Below, piece by piece: positions 54,625 to 64,000 of a stretch of DNA of 64,000 bases. The DNA is from Mycolicibacter kumamotonensis. GTDB lineage: Bacteria > Actinomycetota > Actinomycetes > Mycobacteriales > Mycobacteriaceae. Under the pieces are notes generated by a model. It had not been told where the DNA came from. It did not search any database and saw only the letters and a list, made by a program, of their open reading frames with translations. The translations under genes were made by a program, and so were the position numbers. The stretch lies in NCBI RefSeq assembly GCF_002086285.1, contig NZ_MVHU01000001.1, positions 186,001-250,000 on the forward strand. Direction: 5' to 3'. The first letter of the stretch is position 1; each line of letters starts with the position of its first letter.

Positions 54625-56721
54625 GTGACCACTGCTGCAGAGATCTCCGCCCTTACCCGACCGCACCACCCCGACGACTGGGCCGAGATCGATTCGGTTG
54701 CCGTCGACACCGCCCGGGTGCTGGCCGCCGATGCGGTGCAGAAGGTCGGCAACGGCCACCCCGGTACCGCGATGAGCCTGGCGCCACTGGCATACACGCT
54801 GTTCCAGCGGGTGATGCGCCACGATCCCTCCGACACGCACTGGATGGGCCGCGACCGGTTCGTGCTGTCCTGCGGGCACTCCAGCCTCACCCTCTACATC
54901 CAGCTCTACCTGGGCGGTTTCGGTCTGGAGCTCTCCGACATCGAGGCGCTGCGCACCTGGGGCTCCAAGACTCCGGGGCACCCGGAGTTCCGCCACACCA
55001 AGGGGGTGGAGATCACCACCGGCCCCCTGGGGCAGGGCCTGGCGTCCGCCGTCGGCATGGCGATGGCCGCCCGCTACGAACGCGGACTGTTCGACCCGGA
55101 CGCCGCCCCCGGCGAGAGCCCGTTCGACCACTACATCTACGTGATCGCCTCCGACGGTGACATCCAGGAAGGCGTCACCAGTGAGGCGTGCTCGCTGGCC
55201 GGAGTCCAGCAGCTCGGCAACTTGATCGTGTTCTACGACCACAACAAGATCTCCATCGAGGACGACACCGCGATCGCGCTGTGCGAGGACACCGCCGCCC
55301 GCTACCGGGCCTACGGCTGGCATGTCCAGGAAGTCGAGGGCGGCGAGAACGTCACCGGCATCGAGGAGGCCATCGCCGAGGCGAAGGCCGTCACCGACAA
55401 GCCGTCGTTCATCTCGCTGCGCACGATCATCGGCTACCCGGCCCCCGAGAAGATGAACACCGGCGCCGCCCACGGCGCTGCGCTGGGTGACGACGAGGTG
55501 GCCGCCACCAAGAAGGCTCTCGGGTTCGACCCGGACAAGTCCTTCGAGGTCCGCGAGGACGTGATCACCCACACCCGGGGGCTGGTGGCCCGCGGCAAGG
55601 AGGCTCGCGCCGACTGGCAGTCGCAGTTCGAGGCGTGGGCGGCCCGGGAGCCGGAACGCAAGGCACTGCTGGACCGGCTGATCGCCGGTGAACTGCCGGA
55701 GGGCTGGGACGCCGACCTGCCGTACTGGGAGCCCGGCTCCAAGGCGGTGGCCACCCGCGCCGCATCCGGCAAGGTGCTCTCGGCGGTAGGGCCGAAGCTT
55801 CCCGAATTGTGGGGCGGCTCAGCCGATCTGGCCGGCAGTAACAACACCACGATGGACGGCGTCAAGTCGTTCGGCCCGGCGTCGATCTCCACCAAGGACT
55901 ACACCGCCGACCCCTACGGCCGCACCCTGCACTTCGGGATCCGTGAGCACGCGATGGGCTCGATCCTGTCGGGCATCGTCCTGCACGGACCGACCCGCGC
56001 CTACGGCGGCACCTTCCTGCAGTTCTCCGACTACATGCGGCCCGCGGTGCGGTTGGCGGCGCTGATGGACATCGACCCGATCTACGTGTGGACCCACGAC
56101 TCGATCGGCCTGGGTGAAGACGGCCCCACCCATCAGCCGATCGAGCACCTGGCGGCGCTGCGCGCCATCCCCCGACTGTCGGTCGTTCGCCCGGCCGACG
56201 CCAATGAGACCGCCTACGCCTGGCGCACCGTGCTGGCCCGTGGCGCCGACAGCGGTCCGGTCGGGATGGTCCTGAGCCGTCAGAATCTGCCGATCCTGGA
56301 GGGCACCGACCCCGAGGGCGTGGCACACGGCGGCTACGTCCTCGGCGGCGCCGACGAGGACGCAGCACTGCCCGACGTGGTGCTGATCGCCACCGGGTCG
56401 GAGGTGCAGCTCGCGGTGGAGGCGCAGAAACTCTTGGCGGACAAGGACATCAATGCCCGGGTGGTGTCGATGACCTGTCTGGAGTGGTTCGAATCGCAGC
56501 CGGTCGAGTACCGCGACGCGGTGCTGCCGCCCGCGGTGTCGGCGCGGGTCGCGGTCGAAGCCGGTGTCGCCCAGTGCTGGCATAAGCTGGTGGGAGACAC
56601 CGGGGAAATCGTCTCGATCGAGCACTACGGCGAATCCGCCGACTACCAGACCCTGTTCCGTGAGTTCGGTTTCACCCCGGAGGCCGTCGTCGCCGCCGCC
56701 GAACGGACCCTGAACAACTGA
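54625..56721 (+). CDS. tkt: Transketolase
   Basis: A 698-residue thiamine-diphosphate enzyme of the non-oxidative pentose phosphate pathway. The TPP motif is ASDGDIQEGVTSEA...NLIVFYDHNKI, substrate residues include GHPGTAMSLAPLAY near the N-terminus and EHAMGSILSGIVLHG in the second domain. The GTG at 54625 follows a GAGGA by about 10 nt. It starts the tkt-tal-zwf2-opcA-pgl operon, with a 39-nt gap to tal. Confidence 0.97.
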   Translation: MTTAAEISALTRPHHPDDWAEIDSVAVDTARVLAADAVQKVGNGHPGTAMSLAPLAYTLFQRVMRHDPSDTHWMGRDRFVLSCGHSSLTLYIQLYLGGFGLELSDIEALRTWGSKTPGHPEFRHTKGVEITTGPLGQGLASAVGMAMAARYERGLFDPDAAPGESPFDHYIYVIASDGDIQEGVTSEACSLAGVQQLGNLIVFYDHNKISIEDDTAIALCEDTAARYRAYGWHVQEVEGGENVTGIEEAIAEAKAVTDKPSFISLRTIIGYPAPEKMNTGAAHGAALGDDEVAATKKALGFDPDKSFEVREDVITHTRGLVARGKEARADWQSQFEAWAAREPERKALLDRLIAGELPEGWDADLPYWEPGSKAVATRAASGKVLSAVGPKLPELWGGSADLAGSNNTTMDGVKSFGPASISTKDYTADPYGRTLHFGIREHAMGSILSGIVLHGPTRAYGGTFLQFSDYMRPAVRLAALMDIDPIYVWTHDSIGLGEDGPTHQPIEHLAALRAIPRLSVVRPADANETAYAWRTVLARGADSGPVGMVLSRQNLPILEGTDPEGVAHGGYVLGGADEDAALPDVVLIATGSEVQLAVEAQKLLADKDINARVVSMTCLEWFESQPVEYRDAVLPPAVSARVAVEAGVAQCWHKLVGDTGEIVSIEHYGESADYQTLFREFGFTPEAVVAAAERTLNN

Positions 56722-56760
56722 GGCCGACCGACTCGCACATCGATTGAGAAGGAGCGCAAC

Positions 56761-57873
56761 ATGACTCAGAACGAAAGGCTTGCCGCTCTGAGCGCCGCCG
56801 GCGTATCGGTGTGGCTCGACGACCTGTCCCGGGACCGCCTGACGTCGGGCAACCTGGCCGAACTCGTCGCCACCCGCAGTGTGGTCGGGGTGACCACCAA
56901 TCCGACCATCTTCCAGAAGGCCCTGGAGAAGGGCCACGCCTACGACGCACAGCTGTCCGAGCTGGCCGCTCGCGGCGCCGACGTGGACTCCGTGATCCGC
57001 ACCGTCACGACCGACGACGTGCGCAACGGGTGCGACGTGTTGACCAAGGCGTGGGAGGCCTCCGACGGCGTCGACGGCCGGGTGTCGATCGAGGTCGACC
57101 CCCGCCTGGCCCATGACACCGACAAGACCATCGCCCAGGCCGTCGAGTTGTGGAAGATCGTCGACCGGCCGAACCTGTTCATCAAGATTCCGGCCACCAA
57201 GGCCGGCCTGCCGGCCATCACCGCGGTGCTGGCCGAAGGCGTCTCGGTCAACGTCACGCTGATCTTCTCCGTCGAGCGCCACCGCGAGGTGATGGACGCC
57301 TACCTGGCCGGCCTGGAAGCGGCCAGGGCCGCCGGGCACGACTTGTCCAAGATCCATTCGGTGGCTTCGTTCTTCGTCTCCCGGGTCGACACCGAGGTGG
57401 ACGGCCGGCTGGAGAAGATCGGTTCGGCGGACGCTCTGGCGCTGCGCGGCAAGGCCGGCGTGGCCAATGCCCGGTTGGCCTACGCCGCCTACGAAGAGGT
57501 CTTCGCCGGCGAGCGTTTCACGGCGTTGGCGGCGGACGGCGCCCGGGTGCAGCGGCCGCTGTGGGCCTCGACCGGCGTCAAGAACCCGGATTACCCGGAC
57601 ACCCTCTACGTCACCGAATTGGTGGCCCCGCACACCGTCAACACCATGCCGGAGCCCACATTGGAGGCGGTGGCCGACCACGGCGATATCAGCGGTAACA
57701 CCATCGCCGGCACCGAGGCGGCCTCGCAGCAGGTCTTCGATCAGCTCTCGGCCGTGGGCATCGACCTGCCCGATGTGTTCGAAGTCCTGGAGAAAGAAGG
57801 GGTGGACAAGTTCGAGGCGTCCTGGGGTGAACTGCTGGACGCCACCGCGTCGCAACTCGACGCCGCCAAGTGA
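56761..57873 (+). CDS. tal: Transaldolase
   Basis: A 370-residue transaldolase of the non-oxidative pentose phosphate pathway, transferring dihydroxyacetone units from sedoheptulose 7-phosphate to glyceraldehyde 3-phosphate. The Schiff-base lysine is Lys142 in [28 protein letters not shown] is the N-terminal signature. AAGGAG stands 6 nt before the ATG. zwf2 follows after 4 nt. Confidence 0.97.
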   Translation: MTQNERLAALSAAGVSVWLDDLSRDRLTSGNLAELVATRSVVGVTTNPTIFQKALEKGHAYDAQLSELAARGADVDSVIRTVTTDDVRNGCDVLTKAWEASDGVDGRVSIEVDPRLAHDTDKTIAQAVELWKIVDRPNLFIKIPATKAGLPAITAVLAEGVSVNVTLIFSVERHREVMDAYLAGLEAARAAGHDLSKIHSVASFFVSRVDTEVDGRLEKIGSADALALRGKAGVANARLAYAAYEEVFAGERFTALAADGARVQRPLWASTGVKNPDYPDTLYVTELVAPHTVNTMPEPTLEAVADHGDISGNTIAGTEAASQQVFDQLSAVGIDLPDVFEVLEKEGVDKFEASWGELLDATASQLDAAK

Positions 57874-57877
57874 TCTG

Positions 57878-59434
57878 ATGGCGGGCGCAGGAGCAGCGCG
57901 CAACACCGCCGGGGGGTGGCAGAACCCCTTGCGGGACAAGCGGGATAAGCGCCTGCCCCGGATCGCCGGCCCGTGCGGCGTGGTGATCTTCGGGGTCACC
58001 GGCGACCTGGCCCGGCGCAAACTGATGCCGGCCATCTACGACCTGGCCAACCGAGGGCTGCTGCCGCCGACGTTCGCGCTGGTCGGCTTCGCCCGCCGGG
58101 ACTGGGCCGACGAGGACTTCGCCGACGTGGTCTACCAGGCCGTCAAGCAGCACGCCCGGACCCCGTTCCGTCAGGTGGTGTGGGACCGGTTGGCCGCCGG
58201 ATTCCGGTTTGTGACAGGCACGTTCGACGACGACGCCGCCTTCGCCCGGCTGGCCGAGACGCTCGAGCAACTCGACTCCGAGCGCGGCACGGGCGGCAAT
58301 CACGCCTTCTACCTCTCGATCCCGCCCAATGCGTTCCCGGTGGTGTGCGAGAAGCTGCACGCCAGCGGACTGGCCCGCCCGCGGGAGGGCCGTTGGAGCC
58401 GGGTGGTGATCGAGAAGCCGTTCGGTCATGACCTGTCCAGCGCGGTCGAGCTCAACAACGTGCTCAACAGCGTCTTCCCGGAGGAGTCGGTGTTTCGCAT
58501 CGACCACTACCTGGGAAAGGAGACCGTCCAGAACATCCTGGCGCTGCGGTTCGCCAATCAACTGTTCGACCCGATCTGGAACGCGCACTACGTCGACCAT
58601 GTGCAGATCACCATGGCCGAGGACATCGGCCTGGGCGGACGGGCCGGCTACTACGACGGCATCGGCGCCGCCCGCGACGTGATCCAGAACCACCTGCTGC
58701 AGTTGCTGGCCCTGACGGCGATGGAGGAGCCGGTCAGCTTCTCCCCCGCCGAGTTGCAGGCCGAGAAGATCAAGGTGCTCTCCGCCACCCGGCTGGCGCA
58801 GCCCCTGGATGAGACCACCTCCCGCGGCCAGTACGCCGCCGGGTGGCAGGGCGGTGAACGCGTCGTCGGCCTGCTCGAGGAGGAGGGGTTCGCCGCGGAC
58901 TCCCGGACCGAGACGTATGCGGCCATCACCTTGGAGGTCGACACCCGCCGCTGGGCCGGCGTGCCGTTCTACCTGCGCAGCGGCAAACGCCTGGGCCGGC
59001 GAGTCACCGAGATCGCGCTGGTGTTCAAGCGTGCCCCGCACCTGCCGTTCGACGCCACCATGACCGATGAGCTGGGCAAGAACGCCCTGGTGATCCGGGT
59101 GCAACCCGACGAGGGGATCACCCTGCGGTTCGGCTCCAAGGTGCCCGGGCATCTGATGGAAGTCCGCGACGTCAACATGGACTTCTCCTACGGTTCGGCG
59201 TTCTCCGAGGATTCGCCGGAGGCCTACGAGCGGCTGATCCTGGACGTGCTGTTGGGTGAGCCGTCGTTGTTCCCGGTTAACGCCGAAGTCGAATTGTCTT
59301 GGGAGATCCTCGATCCGGTGCTCGAGAATTGGGCGGAGCACGGCAGGCCCGAGCCCTATGAGGCCGGCACCTGGGGCCCGCGGTCCTCGTTCGAGATGCT
59401 GGCGCGCTCCGGCCGGGAATGGCGGCGGCCGTGA
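57878..59434 (+). CDS. zwf2: Glucose-6-phosphate 1-dehydrogenase Zwf2
   Basis: A 518-residue NADP-dependent enzyme, first step of the oxidative pentose phosphate pathway. The Rossmann motif is GVTGDLARRK (39-48). The substrate/catalytic motif RIDHYLGKE lies around residue 210. The frame is open upstream through tal from 57467, but ATG 57878 begins 4 nt after the tal stop and matches the family N-terminus and length. It is linked to opcA, whose product is required for activity in actinobacteria. Confidence 0.95.
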   Translation: MAGAGAARNTAGGWQNPLRDKRDKRLPRIAGPCGVVIFGVTGDLARRKLMPAIYDLANRGLLPPTFALVGFARRDWADEDFADVVYQAVKQHARTPFRQVVWDRLAAGFRFVTGTFDDDAAFARLAETLEQLDSERGTGGNHAFYLSIPPNAFPVVCEKLHASGLARPREGRWSRVVIEKPFGHDLSSAVELNNVLNSVFPEESVFRIDHYLGKETVQNILALRFANQLFDPIWNAHYVDHVQITMAEDIGLGGRAGYYDGIGAARDVIQNHLLQLLALTAMEEPVSFSPAELQAEKIKVLSATRLAQPLDETTSRGQYAAGWQGGERVVGLLEEEGFAADSRTETYAAITLEVDTRRWAGVPFYLRSGKRLGRRVTEIALVFKRAPHLPFDATMTDELGKNALVIRVQPDEGITLRFGSKVPGHLMEVRDVNMDFSYGSAFSEDSPEAYERLILDVLLGEPSLFPVNAEVELSWEILDPVLENWAEHGRPEPYEAGTWGPRSSFEMLARSGREWRRP

Positions 59435-59489
59435 TCCGCGCCGCCGAGGATGCAGTGCGAGCGACGAGCGATGCTGGGGGGCGACGCCG

Positions 59490-60401
59490 ATGATCGTCGA
59501 GCTGCCGGACACCTCCACCACCGCGATCAACAAGAAACTCAACCAGCTGCGGGAGCGGATCGGTGCGGCGACCACCGGCCGGGTCCTGACCCTGATCGTG
59601 GTCCTCGACAACGACCTGCTGCTCGATGAGTCCATCGCGGCGGCCAACATGGCCAGCCAGGAGCATCCCAGCCGGGTGATCGTCGTGATGACCGACGACA
59701 TCGATGCCCGCGACGCCCGCCTGGACGCCCAGCTGCGGATGTTCGGCGACGCCGGCGCCGGCGAGGTGGTGGTACTGCGGCTGTCCGGCCCGCTCGCCGG
59801 GCGCGCCGACGCGGTCGTGGTGCCATTCCTGCTGCCCGACATCCCGGTGGTGGCGTGGTGGCCCGACGTCGCGCCGGCCGCACCCGCCGCCGACCCGTTG
59901 GGGGCACTGGCGGTGCGCCGCATCACCGATGCCACCAACGCCCCCGATCCCCTGGCGGCGATCAAGAGCCGGCGGACCGGCTACACCGCCGGTGACACCG
60001 ACCTGTCGTGGAGTCGCATCACCTACTGGCGGGCGCTGCTGGCCTCGGCGTTGGATCAGCCACCGTATGAGCCGGTCCGCTCGGCGCTGGTGTCGGGCCT
60101 GGCGACCGAACCGGCGCTGGACATCCTGGCCGGCTGGCTGGCAAGCCGGATCGACGGGCCGGTGCGCCGCGCGGTCGGTGAGCTCAAGATCGAGCTGGTG
60201 CGCGACAGCGAGACGGTGGTGCTGAGCCGGCCCCAGGACGGGGTGACCGCCACCTTGACCCGCACCGGCCGGCCCGACGCGCTGGTGCCGCTGCCGCGCC
60301 GGGTGACGGCCGAGTGTCTGGCTGAGGATCTGCGCCGGCTGGATTCGGACGCCATCTATGCCTCCGCGCTGACCGGCCTCGAGGAAGTGGAGTATTCGTG
60401 A
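59490..60401 (+). CDS. opcA: Glucose-6-phosphate dehydrogenase assembly protein OpcA
   Basis: A 303-residue soluble protein that in cyanobacteria and actinobacteria promotes assembly and redox control of G6PDH. Conserved stretches: [38 protein letters not shown] and [22 protein letters not shown] 59490 gives exactly the length I recall for Rv1446c; the frame is open to 59256 in zwf2. Its stop overlaps the pgl GTG (GTGA). Confidence 0.93.
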   Translation: MIVELPDTSTTAINKKLNQLRERIGAATTGRVLTLIVVLDNDLLLDESIAAANMASQEHPSRVIVVMTDDIDARDARLDAQLRMFGDAGAGEVVVLRLSGPLAGRADAVVVPFLLPDIPVVAWWPDVAPAAPAADPLGALAVRRITDATNAPDPLAAIKSRRTGYTAGDTDLSWSRITYWRALLASALDQPPYEPVRSALVSGLATEPALDILAGWLASRIDGPVRRAVGELKIELVRDSETVVLSRPQDGVTATLTRTGRPDALVPLPRRVTAECLAEDLRRLDSDAIYASALTGLEEVEYS

Positions 60402-61138
60402 CCGTAGCGACCTACCGTGACGCCGAGGAACTCATCGCCGCTGCCGGCGACCGCCTGGCCGATGCCATCGAGGCGGCCCTGGCCGCCCGGGGCCGCGCGC
60501 TGGTCGTGCTGACCGGAGGCGGCAACGGCATCGCGCTGTTGAAGCGCCTCGGCGAGCACGCCGGCCGGATCGACTGGACGAAGGTTCACTTGTTCTTCGG
60601 CGACGACCGGTTCGTCGCGGCAGACGATGATGAGCGCAACGACAAGCAGGCCCGCGACGCGCTGCTGGGCCGCATCGACATCCCGGCCGCCAACGTGCAC
60701 GCCATGCCGGCCAGCGACGGAGACTGCGGCGACGACCTCGACGCCGCCGCGCAGGCGTACCAGGAGGTGCTGGCCGCCAACGCCGAACCCGGCCAGCCCG
60801 CACCGGACTTCGACGTACACCTGCTGGGCATGGGCCCCGAGGGCCACGTCAACTCGCTGTTCCCCGATACCCCCGCGGTACGCGAGGAGACCCGCCTGGT
60901 GGTCGGGGTGCCCGACTCACCCAAACCGCCGCCGCGGCGCATCACCCTGACGCTGCCCGCGATTCGCCGCTCCCGTCAGGTGTGGCTGGTGGTGTCCGGG
61001 GCGGCCAAGGCCGAGGCGGTGGCCGCCGCGATCGGCGGTGCGGACCCGGTGTCGGTTCCCGCGGCCGGGGCGGTCGGGCGCGAAGAGACGCTGTGGCTGC
61101 TCGACGCGGCAGCGGCCGCCCAACTTCCGCGAACCTGA
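60398..61138 (+). CDS. pgl: 6-phosphogluconolactonase (Pgl/DevB)
   Basis: A 246-residue lactonase hydrolysing 6-phosphogluconolactone, second step of the oxidative branch. [42 protein letters not shown] and [23 protein letters not shown] are family motifs. GTG 60398 overlaps the opcA stop, so the two are coupled. It ends the operon started by tkt. Confidence 0.93.
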   Translation: MTVATYRDAEELIAAAGDRLADAIEAALAARGRALVVLTGGGNGIALLKRLGEHAGRIDWTKVHLFFGDDRFVAADDDERNDKQARDALLGRIDIPAANVHAMPASDGDCGDDLDAAAQAYQEVLAANAEPGQPAPDFDVHLLGMGPEGHVNSLFPDTPAVREETRLVVGVPDSPKPPPRRITLTLPAIRRSRQVWLVVSGAAKAEAVAAAIGGADPVSVPAAGAVGREETLWLLDAAAAAQLPRT

Positions 61139-61171
61139 TCCGCCCAGCACCCACCGATGGCGCCGCCACGT

Positions 61172-61187
61172 CATAATGAGCGCCATG
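61172..61187 (+). promoter_or_regulatory. Leaderless promoter of the Rv1444c-like gene
   Basis: CATAAT (61172-61177) lies 7 nt before ATG 61185, with no ribosome binding site. An ATG at 61176 overlaps the hexamer and is therefore the less likely start. Confidence 0.5.
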
Positions 61188-61574
61188 GCAGACAGAAGTT
61201 CGGGTAGCGGCACGGAACGCAAGCGGCTCAAGACCTTGGCGCAGGCGGCGCTGAACGCCGACGTGACCGTCGGGCAGCTTGAGGATGTGCTGGGCGGCCT
61301 GGGCAACACCATGAACGAGCTCAACAACTCACTGGAGGGCCTCAACGCTACCGTCGAACGTCTCGGCAGCGGCCTGGACCACCTGGAGCAGACCATGTCC
61401 GGCCTCGACGATCTGGCGCGCCGCCTGGCGGCCCTCATCGAGCCGGTGGAGGCCATCGTCAGCCGGATCGACTACATCGTCGAGGTCGGCGAGACCGCGA
61501 TGTCACCGCTGGCCGCGACCGAGAACGCGGTGCGCGGCATGTTCAACGCCATGCGCAACCGGGTGGTGCGCTGA
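61185..61574 (+). CDS. Small coiled-coil protein (Rv1444c-like)
   Basis: A 129-residue protein of unknown function conserved in mycobacteria. An N-terminal KRLKTLAQAALNADVTVGQLEDVLGGLG precedes an alpha-helical heptad region (NELNNSLEGLNATVERLGSGLDHLEQTMSGLDDLARRL), probably a coiled coil, ending PLAATENAVRGMFNAMRNRVVR. No signal peptide or membrane helix. The start at 61185 is taken from the CATAAT spacing; ATG 61176 adds three residues. It follows pgl by 46 nt and may have its own promoter. Confidence 0.75.
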   Translation: MADRSSGSGTERKRLKTLAQAALNADVTVGQLEDVLGGLGNTMNELNNSLEGLNATVERLGSGLDHLEQTMSGLDDLARRLAALIEPVEAIVSRIDYIVEVGETAMSPLAATENAVRGMFNAMRNRVVR

Positions 61575-61674
61575 GGCGCTCAGTGATCCGCCAGCGCCGA
61601 CTCCAGCAGCAGGGTTCGAGAATTCCCGGACGTAACTGCGGGTTTCGAGTCGGGTCGACATCGCCCGTCGTGTG

Positions 61675-63141
61675 TTACCCCCCGGGCGCGGCACGCCATA
61701 GTCGCTGGGCTACCTGCGCCGACTGGCCGAGAGGTTGCGAGGTGTCGATCCGGTGCGCGCTGTCCCACTCGAAGTCGTGGGCCGCCAAAGCGACGGCGAT
61801 CTGCGGAGTCGCATCGGAGTTGCCTTTGGGGCGGTTGGCGATTCGCTCGGCGGCAACGTCGAGCGGGATGGCGCACCGGATCTCGATCAGCGCCGCATGC
61901 TTGTCGGCGGCCAGCCTCTGAGCCTGCCCCCGCAGCTGTGGGTCTCGCCAGGTGCCGTCCAGGACGACCGAATAGCCGTCCGCCAGGGCCAGGCTGGCCC
62001 GGTGCAGCATCTCCTGGTAGACCGCGGTGACGTTGTCGGGGTCGTAGAGCCCGGCGTCCAGCGTGCCGGGCTCACCACTGATCCGCTGCGATTCGAGCAG
62101 TTCCCGACGCACGTCGTCGGTCGAGAACATTCGCGTCCCAGGGTATTTCGCCAGTTCGCGGGCCAGCGTGGATTTTCCGGTGCCGGGTCCGCCGCCGACC
62201 AGGGCGAACCGGATCGCACCGCGCTCCAGATGGCGGGCCGCCAGCGCCAGATGGTTGGCCGCGGCCTCCGCCGCCCCCGCCTTGCCCTGCGTCAGCTGCA
62301 CACAGTCGGTCTTGGCCCGCACCACCGCCCGGTAGGCGATGTAGAAGTCGCGCAGTGACGGCGGTGCGTCGTCGCCGGAGTACGCCGCGTAGCGGTCCAG
62401 CAGGCACTCGCCCAGGTCGGGGCGGCCCAGGAATTCCAGATCCATGGCGAGAAACGCGATGTCGTCGATCCGGTCCAGGTAGCGCAGGTCGTCGCTGAAC
62501 TCCAGACAGTCCAGCAGCACCGGCCGGTTTTCGACCCAGAAGATGTCGTCGGCGAGCAGGTCGGCATGGCCGTCGACGATGCACTGCTCCTCGATCCGCC
62601 GGGCGAACAGGCAGGCCCGTCCCGCCAGGTATTCGCCCGACAGTTCCTGCACGTGCTGCAGCGAATCGGTGGCCACCGCGGTGCCGGCATGGGCCTGCAG
62701 GGCGGCGAAGTTGTCGTCCCAGCGCGCAGCGATGGCGTTGGGCATGCCCTGCTCGCTGATCTGGCGACCGCGGTGGGTCTTCGCGTGGAACCGCGCCACC
62801 ACCTCGGCGATGCGGTCCAGCACATGCTCGACGGGTTGGCCGCGCGTGACCATCGATGCCAGCCGGTCGTCGTCGTGGTAGCGCCGCATCACGATGACCG
62901 GTTCCGGCGGCTCGCCGCCGGGCAGGTGCAGGTGCGCTATCCCGAAGTAGCTGTCCGGGGACAGGCGGCTGTTCAGTTCGATTTCCCGGGCGCAGGCCTG
63001 CTCGCGCTGCTCGACGGTGCGGAAGTCCAGAAAATCGGTGTGGACGGGCTTCTTGGCCTTGAAGGCCCGATCACCGGCGACGATCACCACGCCGGTGTGC
63101 GTCTCGTGGGCGTCGAGGAAGGGCGCTGCGGCTGGCTCCAT
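61675..63141 (-). CDS. Fused aminoglycoside-phosphotransferase-like / AAA kinase protein (Rv2004c-like)
   Basis: A 488-residue two-domain protein. The N-terminal two-thirds is APH/kinase-like with a Brenner-type region IVDGHADLLADDIFWVENRPVLLDCLEFSDDLRYLDRIDDIAFLAMDLEFLG. The C-terminal third is a P-loop kinase with Walker A GGGPGTGKST and a downstream VVLDGTWRD. The pairing matches Rv2004c, a DosR-regulon protein of unknown substrate. A DosR-like box lies 56-75 nt upstream of the ATG. It is preceded by the esterase-like gene on the same strand. Confidence 0.83.
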   Translation of the reverse strand: MEPAAAPFLDAHETHTGVVIVAGDRAFKAKKPVHTDFLDFRTVEQREQACAREIELNSRLSPDSYFGIAHLHLPGGEPPEPVIVMRRYHDDDRLASMVTRGQPVEHVLDRIAEVVARFHAKTHRGRQISEQGMPNAIAARWDDNFAALQAHAGTAVATDSLQHVQELSGEYLAGRACLFARRIEEQCIVDGHADLLADDIFWVENRPVLLDCLEFSDDLRYLDRIDDIAFLAMDLEFLGRPDLGECLLDRYAAYSGDDAPPSLRDFYIAYRAVVRAKTDCVQLTQGKAGAAEAAANHLALAARHLERGAIRFALVGGGPGTGKSTLARELAKYPGTRMFSTDDVRRELLESQRISGEPGTLDAGLYDPDNVTAVYQEMLHRASLALADGYSVVLDGTWRDPQLRGQAQRLAADKHAALIEIRCAIPLDVAAERIANRPKGNSDATPQIAVALAAHDFEWDSAHRIDTSQPLGQSAQVAQRLWRAAPGG

Positions 63142-63196
63142 ACCCTTGAGTGTTTACCAGCTTGGACCGGTGGCAAACGGCCAAAGGGCCGCACCT

Positions 63197-63216
63197 GGGT
63201 GGCCGAAGGTCCCGCG
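63197..63216 (-). promoter_or_regulatory. DosR-like box upstream of the Rv2004c-like gene
   Basis: The minus strand CGCGGGACCTTCGGCCACCC shares the GGGAC core and the second half G.CC with the DosR consensus TTSGGGACTWWAGTCCCSAA (about 11-12 of 20). It lies 56-75 nt before the ATG at 63141, a usual distance for DosR sites. Assignment is by eye. Confidence 0.5.
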
Positions 63217-63228
63217 GGCCGCAAGCGG

Positions 63229-64000
63229 CTACAAACCGCTCGGGTAGGTTTCCGGATTCTGTCCGGAGATCCAAAGGCTCGTGACCTCAAGCGGTTCCAG
63301 GGCGCGGGTGGTGTCGATATGGACAATCATGTCGAACTGGTCGGCGGGCCTGGTGTGGAAGTAGTGGCTCTGCCGTTCGGTGGCCGGCTGGTAGATCACC
63401 CCGATGGCGCGGTTCAGCCGGACGGCTCCGAGCGCGGCGGTCGCCGCGGTCGGCACGAGCGTCGACACTGCGAACTCCGCTTTGCCGGTGGCGTGGAAGA
63501 GTTCTTCGATGCTGCCGTTCAGCGCCGGCCGGACGACTTTGTGTTCGGCAGGCCCGCCCCACTCACTGGCAGCGGTGACCGTGCCGCTGTAGGTACTGAA
63601 GCCGATCAGGCGCGCCGCGTCGCCGTAGCGCTGGCGCACCAGCTGACCGAGCGTGAGTTGACCGTCACCGGACATCTCGGTCGCCCGAGCGTCGCCGACG
63701 TGGGAGTTGTGGGCCCACACCACGATTCGGGCCGGTGACGCGGCGGGGGCGTCGATGCGGTTGTCGAGGTGGGTCAGCAGCGCATTCAGGGTCTGCACCA
63801 TGTGCTGGTCCCGCAGGTTCCACGAGGTGACCCGCCCGCTGAACATCGCGCGGTAGTACACCTCGGCGTTGTGCACGGTGTGCGCGTTCTGCAGCGCGTC
63901 GAAGAGCGCATCCTGCGCGCTCAGCCCGTCACGCCGGGCATAGCTGAGTGCGTTGCGCTGCAACTCGACCAGCTGCTCGATCGCCTCGCGCTCGCAGGAC
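63229..64000 (-). CDS. Erythromycin-esterase-like protein, C-terminal part (5' end beyond window)
   Basis: The last 257 codons of a frame running in from the right edge. The region [45 protein letters not shown] and [24 protein letters not shown] is typical of the EreA-like superfamily. In M. tuberculosis the Rv2030c protein, of the DosR regulon next to hspX, ends in this domain after a phosphoribosyltransferase. Whether that fusion exists here cannot be seen. Catalytic function is not established; real macrolide hydrolysis is not implied. Confidence 0.82.
   Translation of the reverse strand, partial: SCEREAIEQLVELQRNALSYARRDGLSAQDALFDALQNAHTVHNAEVYYRAMFSGRVTSWNLRDQHMVQTLNALLTHLDNRIDAPAASPARIVVWAHNSHVGDARATEMSGDGQLTLGQLVRQRYGDAARLIGFSTYSGTVTAASEWGGPAEHKVVRPALNGSIEELFHATGKAEFAVSTLVPTAATAALGAVRLNRAIGVIYQPATERQSHYFHTRPADQFDMIVHIDTTRALEPLEVTSLWISGQNPETYPSGL

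Noticed and set aside
55819..59965. Long minus-strand frames (738 and 758 codons)
   Set aside because: Antisense to tkt, tal, zwf2 and opcA; no start context and no domain.
63229..64000. Macrolide-resistance gene
   Set aside because: The erythromycin-esterase-like domain is shared with Rv2030c-type dormancy proteins; nothing in the visible part supports true antibiotic hydrolysis.

Overview
This is a high-GC chromosomal segment from a mycobacterium. The evidence is mycobacteria-type InhA and MabA (FabG1), RipA/RipB, the MptB mannosyltransferase, PPE proteins, a PpsC-like polyketide synthase and frequent leaderless TANNNT promoters. From memory, the gene order is collinear with and inverted relative to M. 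tuberculosis Rv1497 (lipL) down to Rv1444c, with several insertions and losses. The species cannot be fixed from the sequence. It is not a close M. tuberculosis relative: SufB has no intein, there are no PE_PGRS genes, mazEF4 is missing between mutB and meaB, and an aquaporin is present.

Layout. 1-6.2 kb (minus): 5' part of a PpsC-like PKS, a fatty acyl-AMP ligase, a 590-bp gap with an 18-bp tandem repeat, a TesA-type thioesterase and a LipL-type esterase. 6.3-11.5 kb (minus): meaB, mutB and mutA for methylmalonyl-CoA metabolism. 11.6-14.7 kb: VTT membrane protein, F420-type reductase, nitronate monooxygenase-like protein and an unusual aquaporin. 14.7-16.7 kb (minus): DoxX-like, SPFH and NfeD proteins. 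16.8-20.3 kb: Rv1486c-like protein, then the hemH-inhA-fabG1 group with a recognisable fabG1 promoter. 20.4-25.7 kb (minus): VWA protein, DUF58 protein, moxR1, ripB and ripA. 26-30.4 kb: Rv1476-like protein divergent from acn plus its TetR regulator, and a small HTH protein. 30.5-33.4 kb (minus): ABC-F ATPase, enoyl-CoA hydratase, thioredoxin. 33.5-36.9 kb: a secreted protein, a Tat-lipoprotein amidohydrolase and a rubredoxin-knuckle/MBL protein, standing where M. tuberculosis has trxA, ctpD, PE_PGRS29 and fadE15.

36.9-43.4 kb (minus): the SUF iron-sulfur operon sufR-sufB-sufD-sufC-sufS-sufU-Rv1466-like, apparently extended by the MBL gene. 43.5-47.9 kb (plus): mptB, a two-gene ABC exporter and ctaA, the last behind a BlaI-like operator. 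47.9-49.6 kb: Rv1455-like protein and qor. 49.6-52.8 kb (minus): two tandem PPE-PPW proteins, one with a His-rich segment. 52.9-54.4 kb: a NUDIX hydrolase and ctaB. 54.6-61.6 kb (plus): tkt-tal-zwf2-opcA-pgl for the pentose phosphate pathway, then an Rv1444c-like coiled-coil protein. 61.7-64 kb (minus): an Rv2004c-like kinase with a DosR-like box and the 3' part of an erythromycin-esterase-like gene, which look like dormancy-regulon relatives.

Working together: mutAB/meaB interconvert methylmalonyl-CoA, a building block for methyl-branched lipids such as those made by PpsC-type PKSs. SUF supplies Fe-S clusters to clients in the same window (aconitase, probably ferrochelatase and SufR). hemH, ctaB and ctaA are three steps of heme and heme A synthesis. 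zwf2/opcA/pgl/tal/tkt generate NADPH used by FabG1 and by Qor. No rRNA, tRNA, CRISPR array or insertion sequence was recognised.
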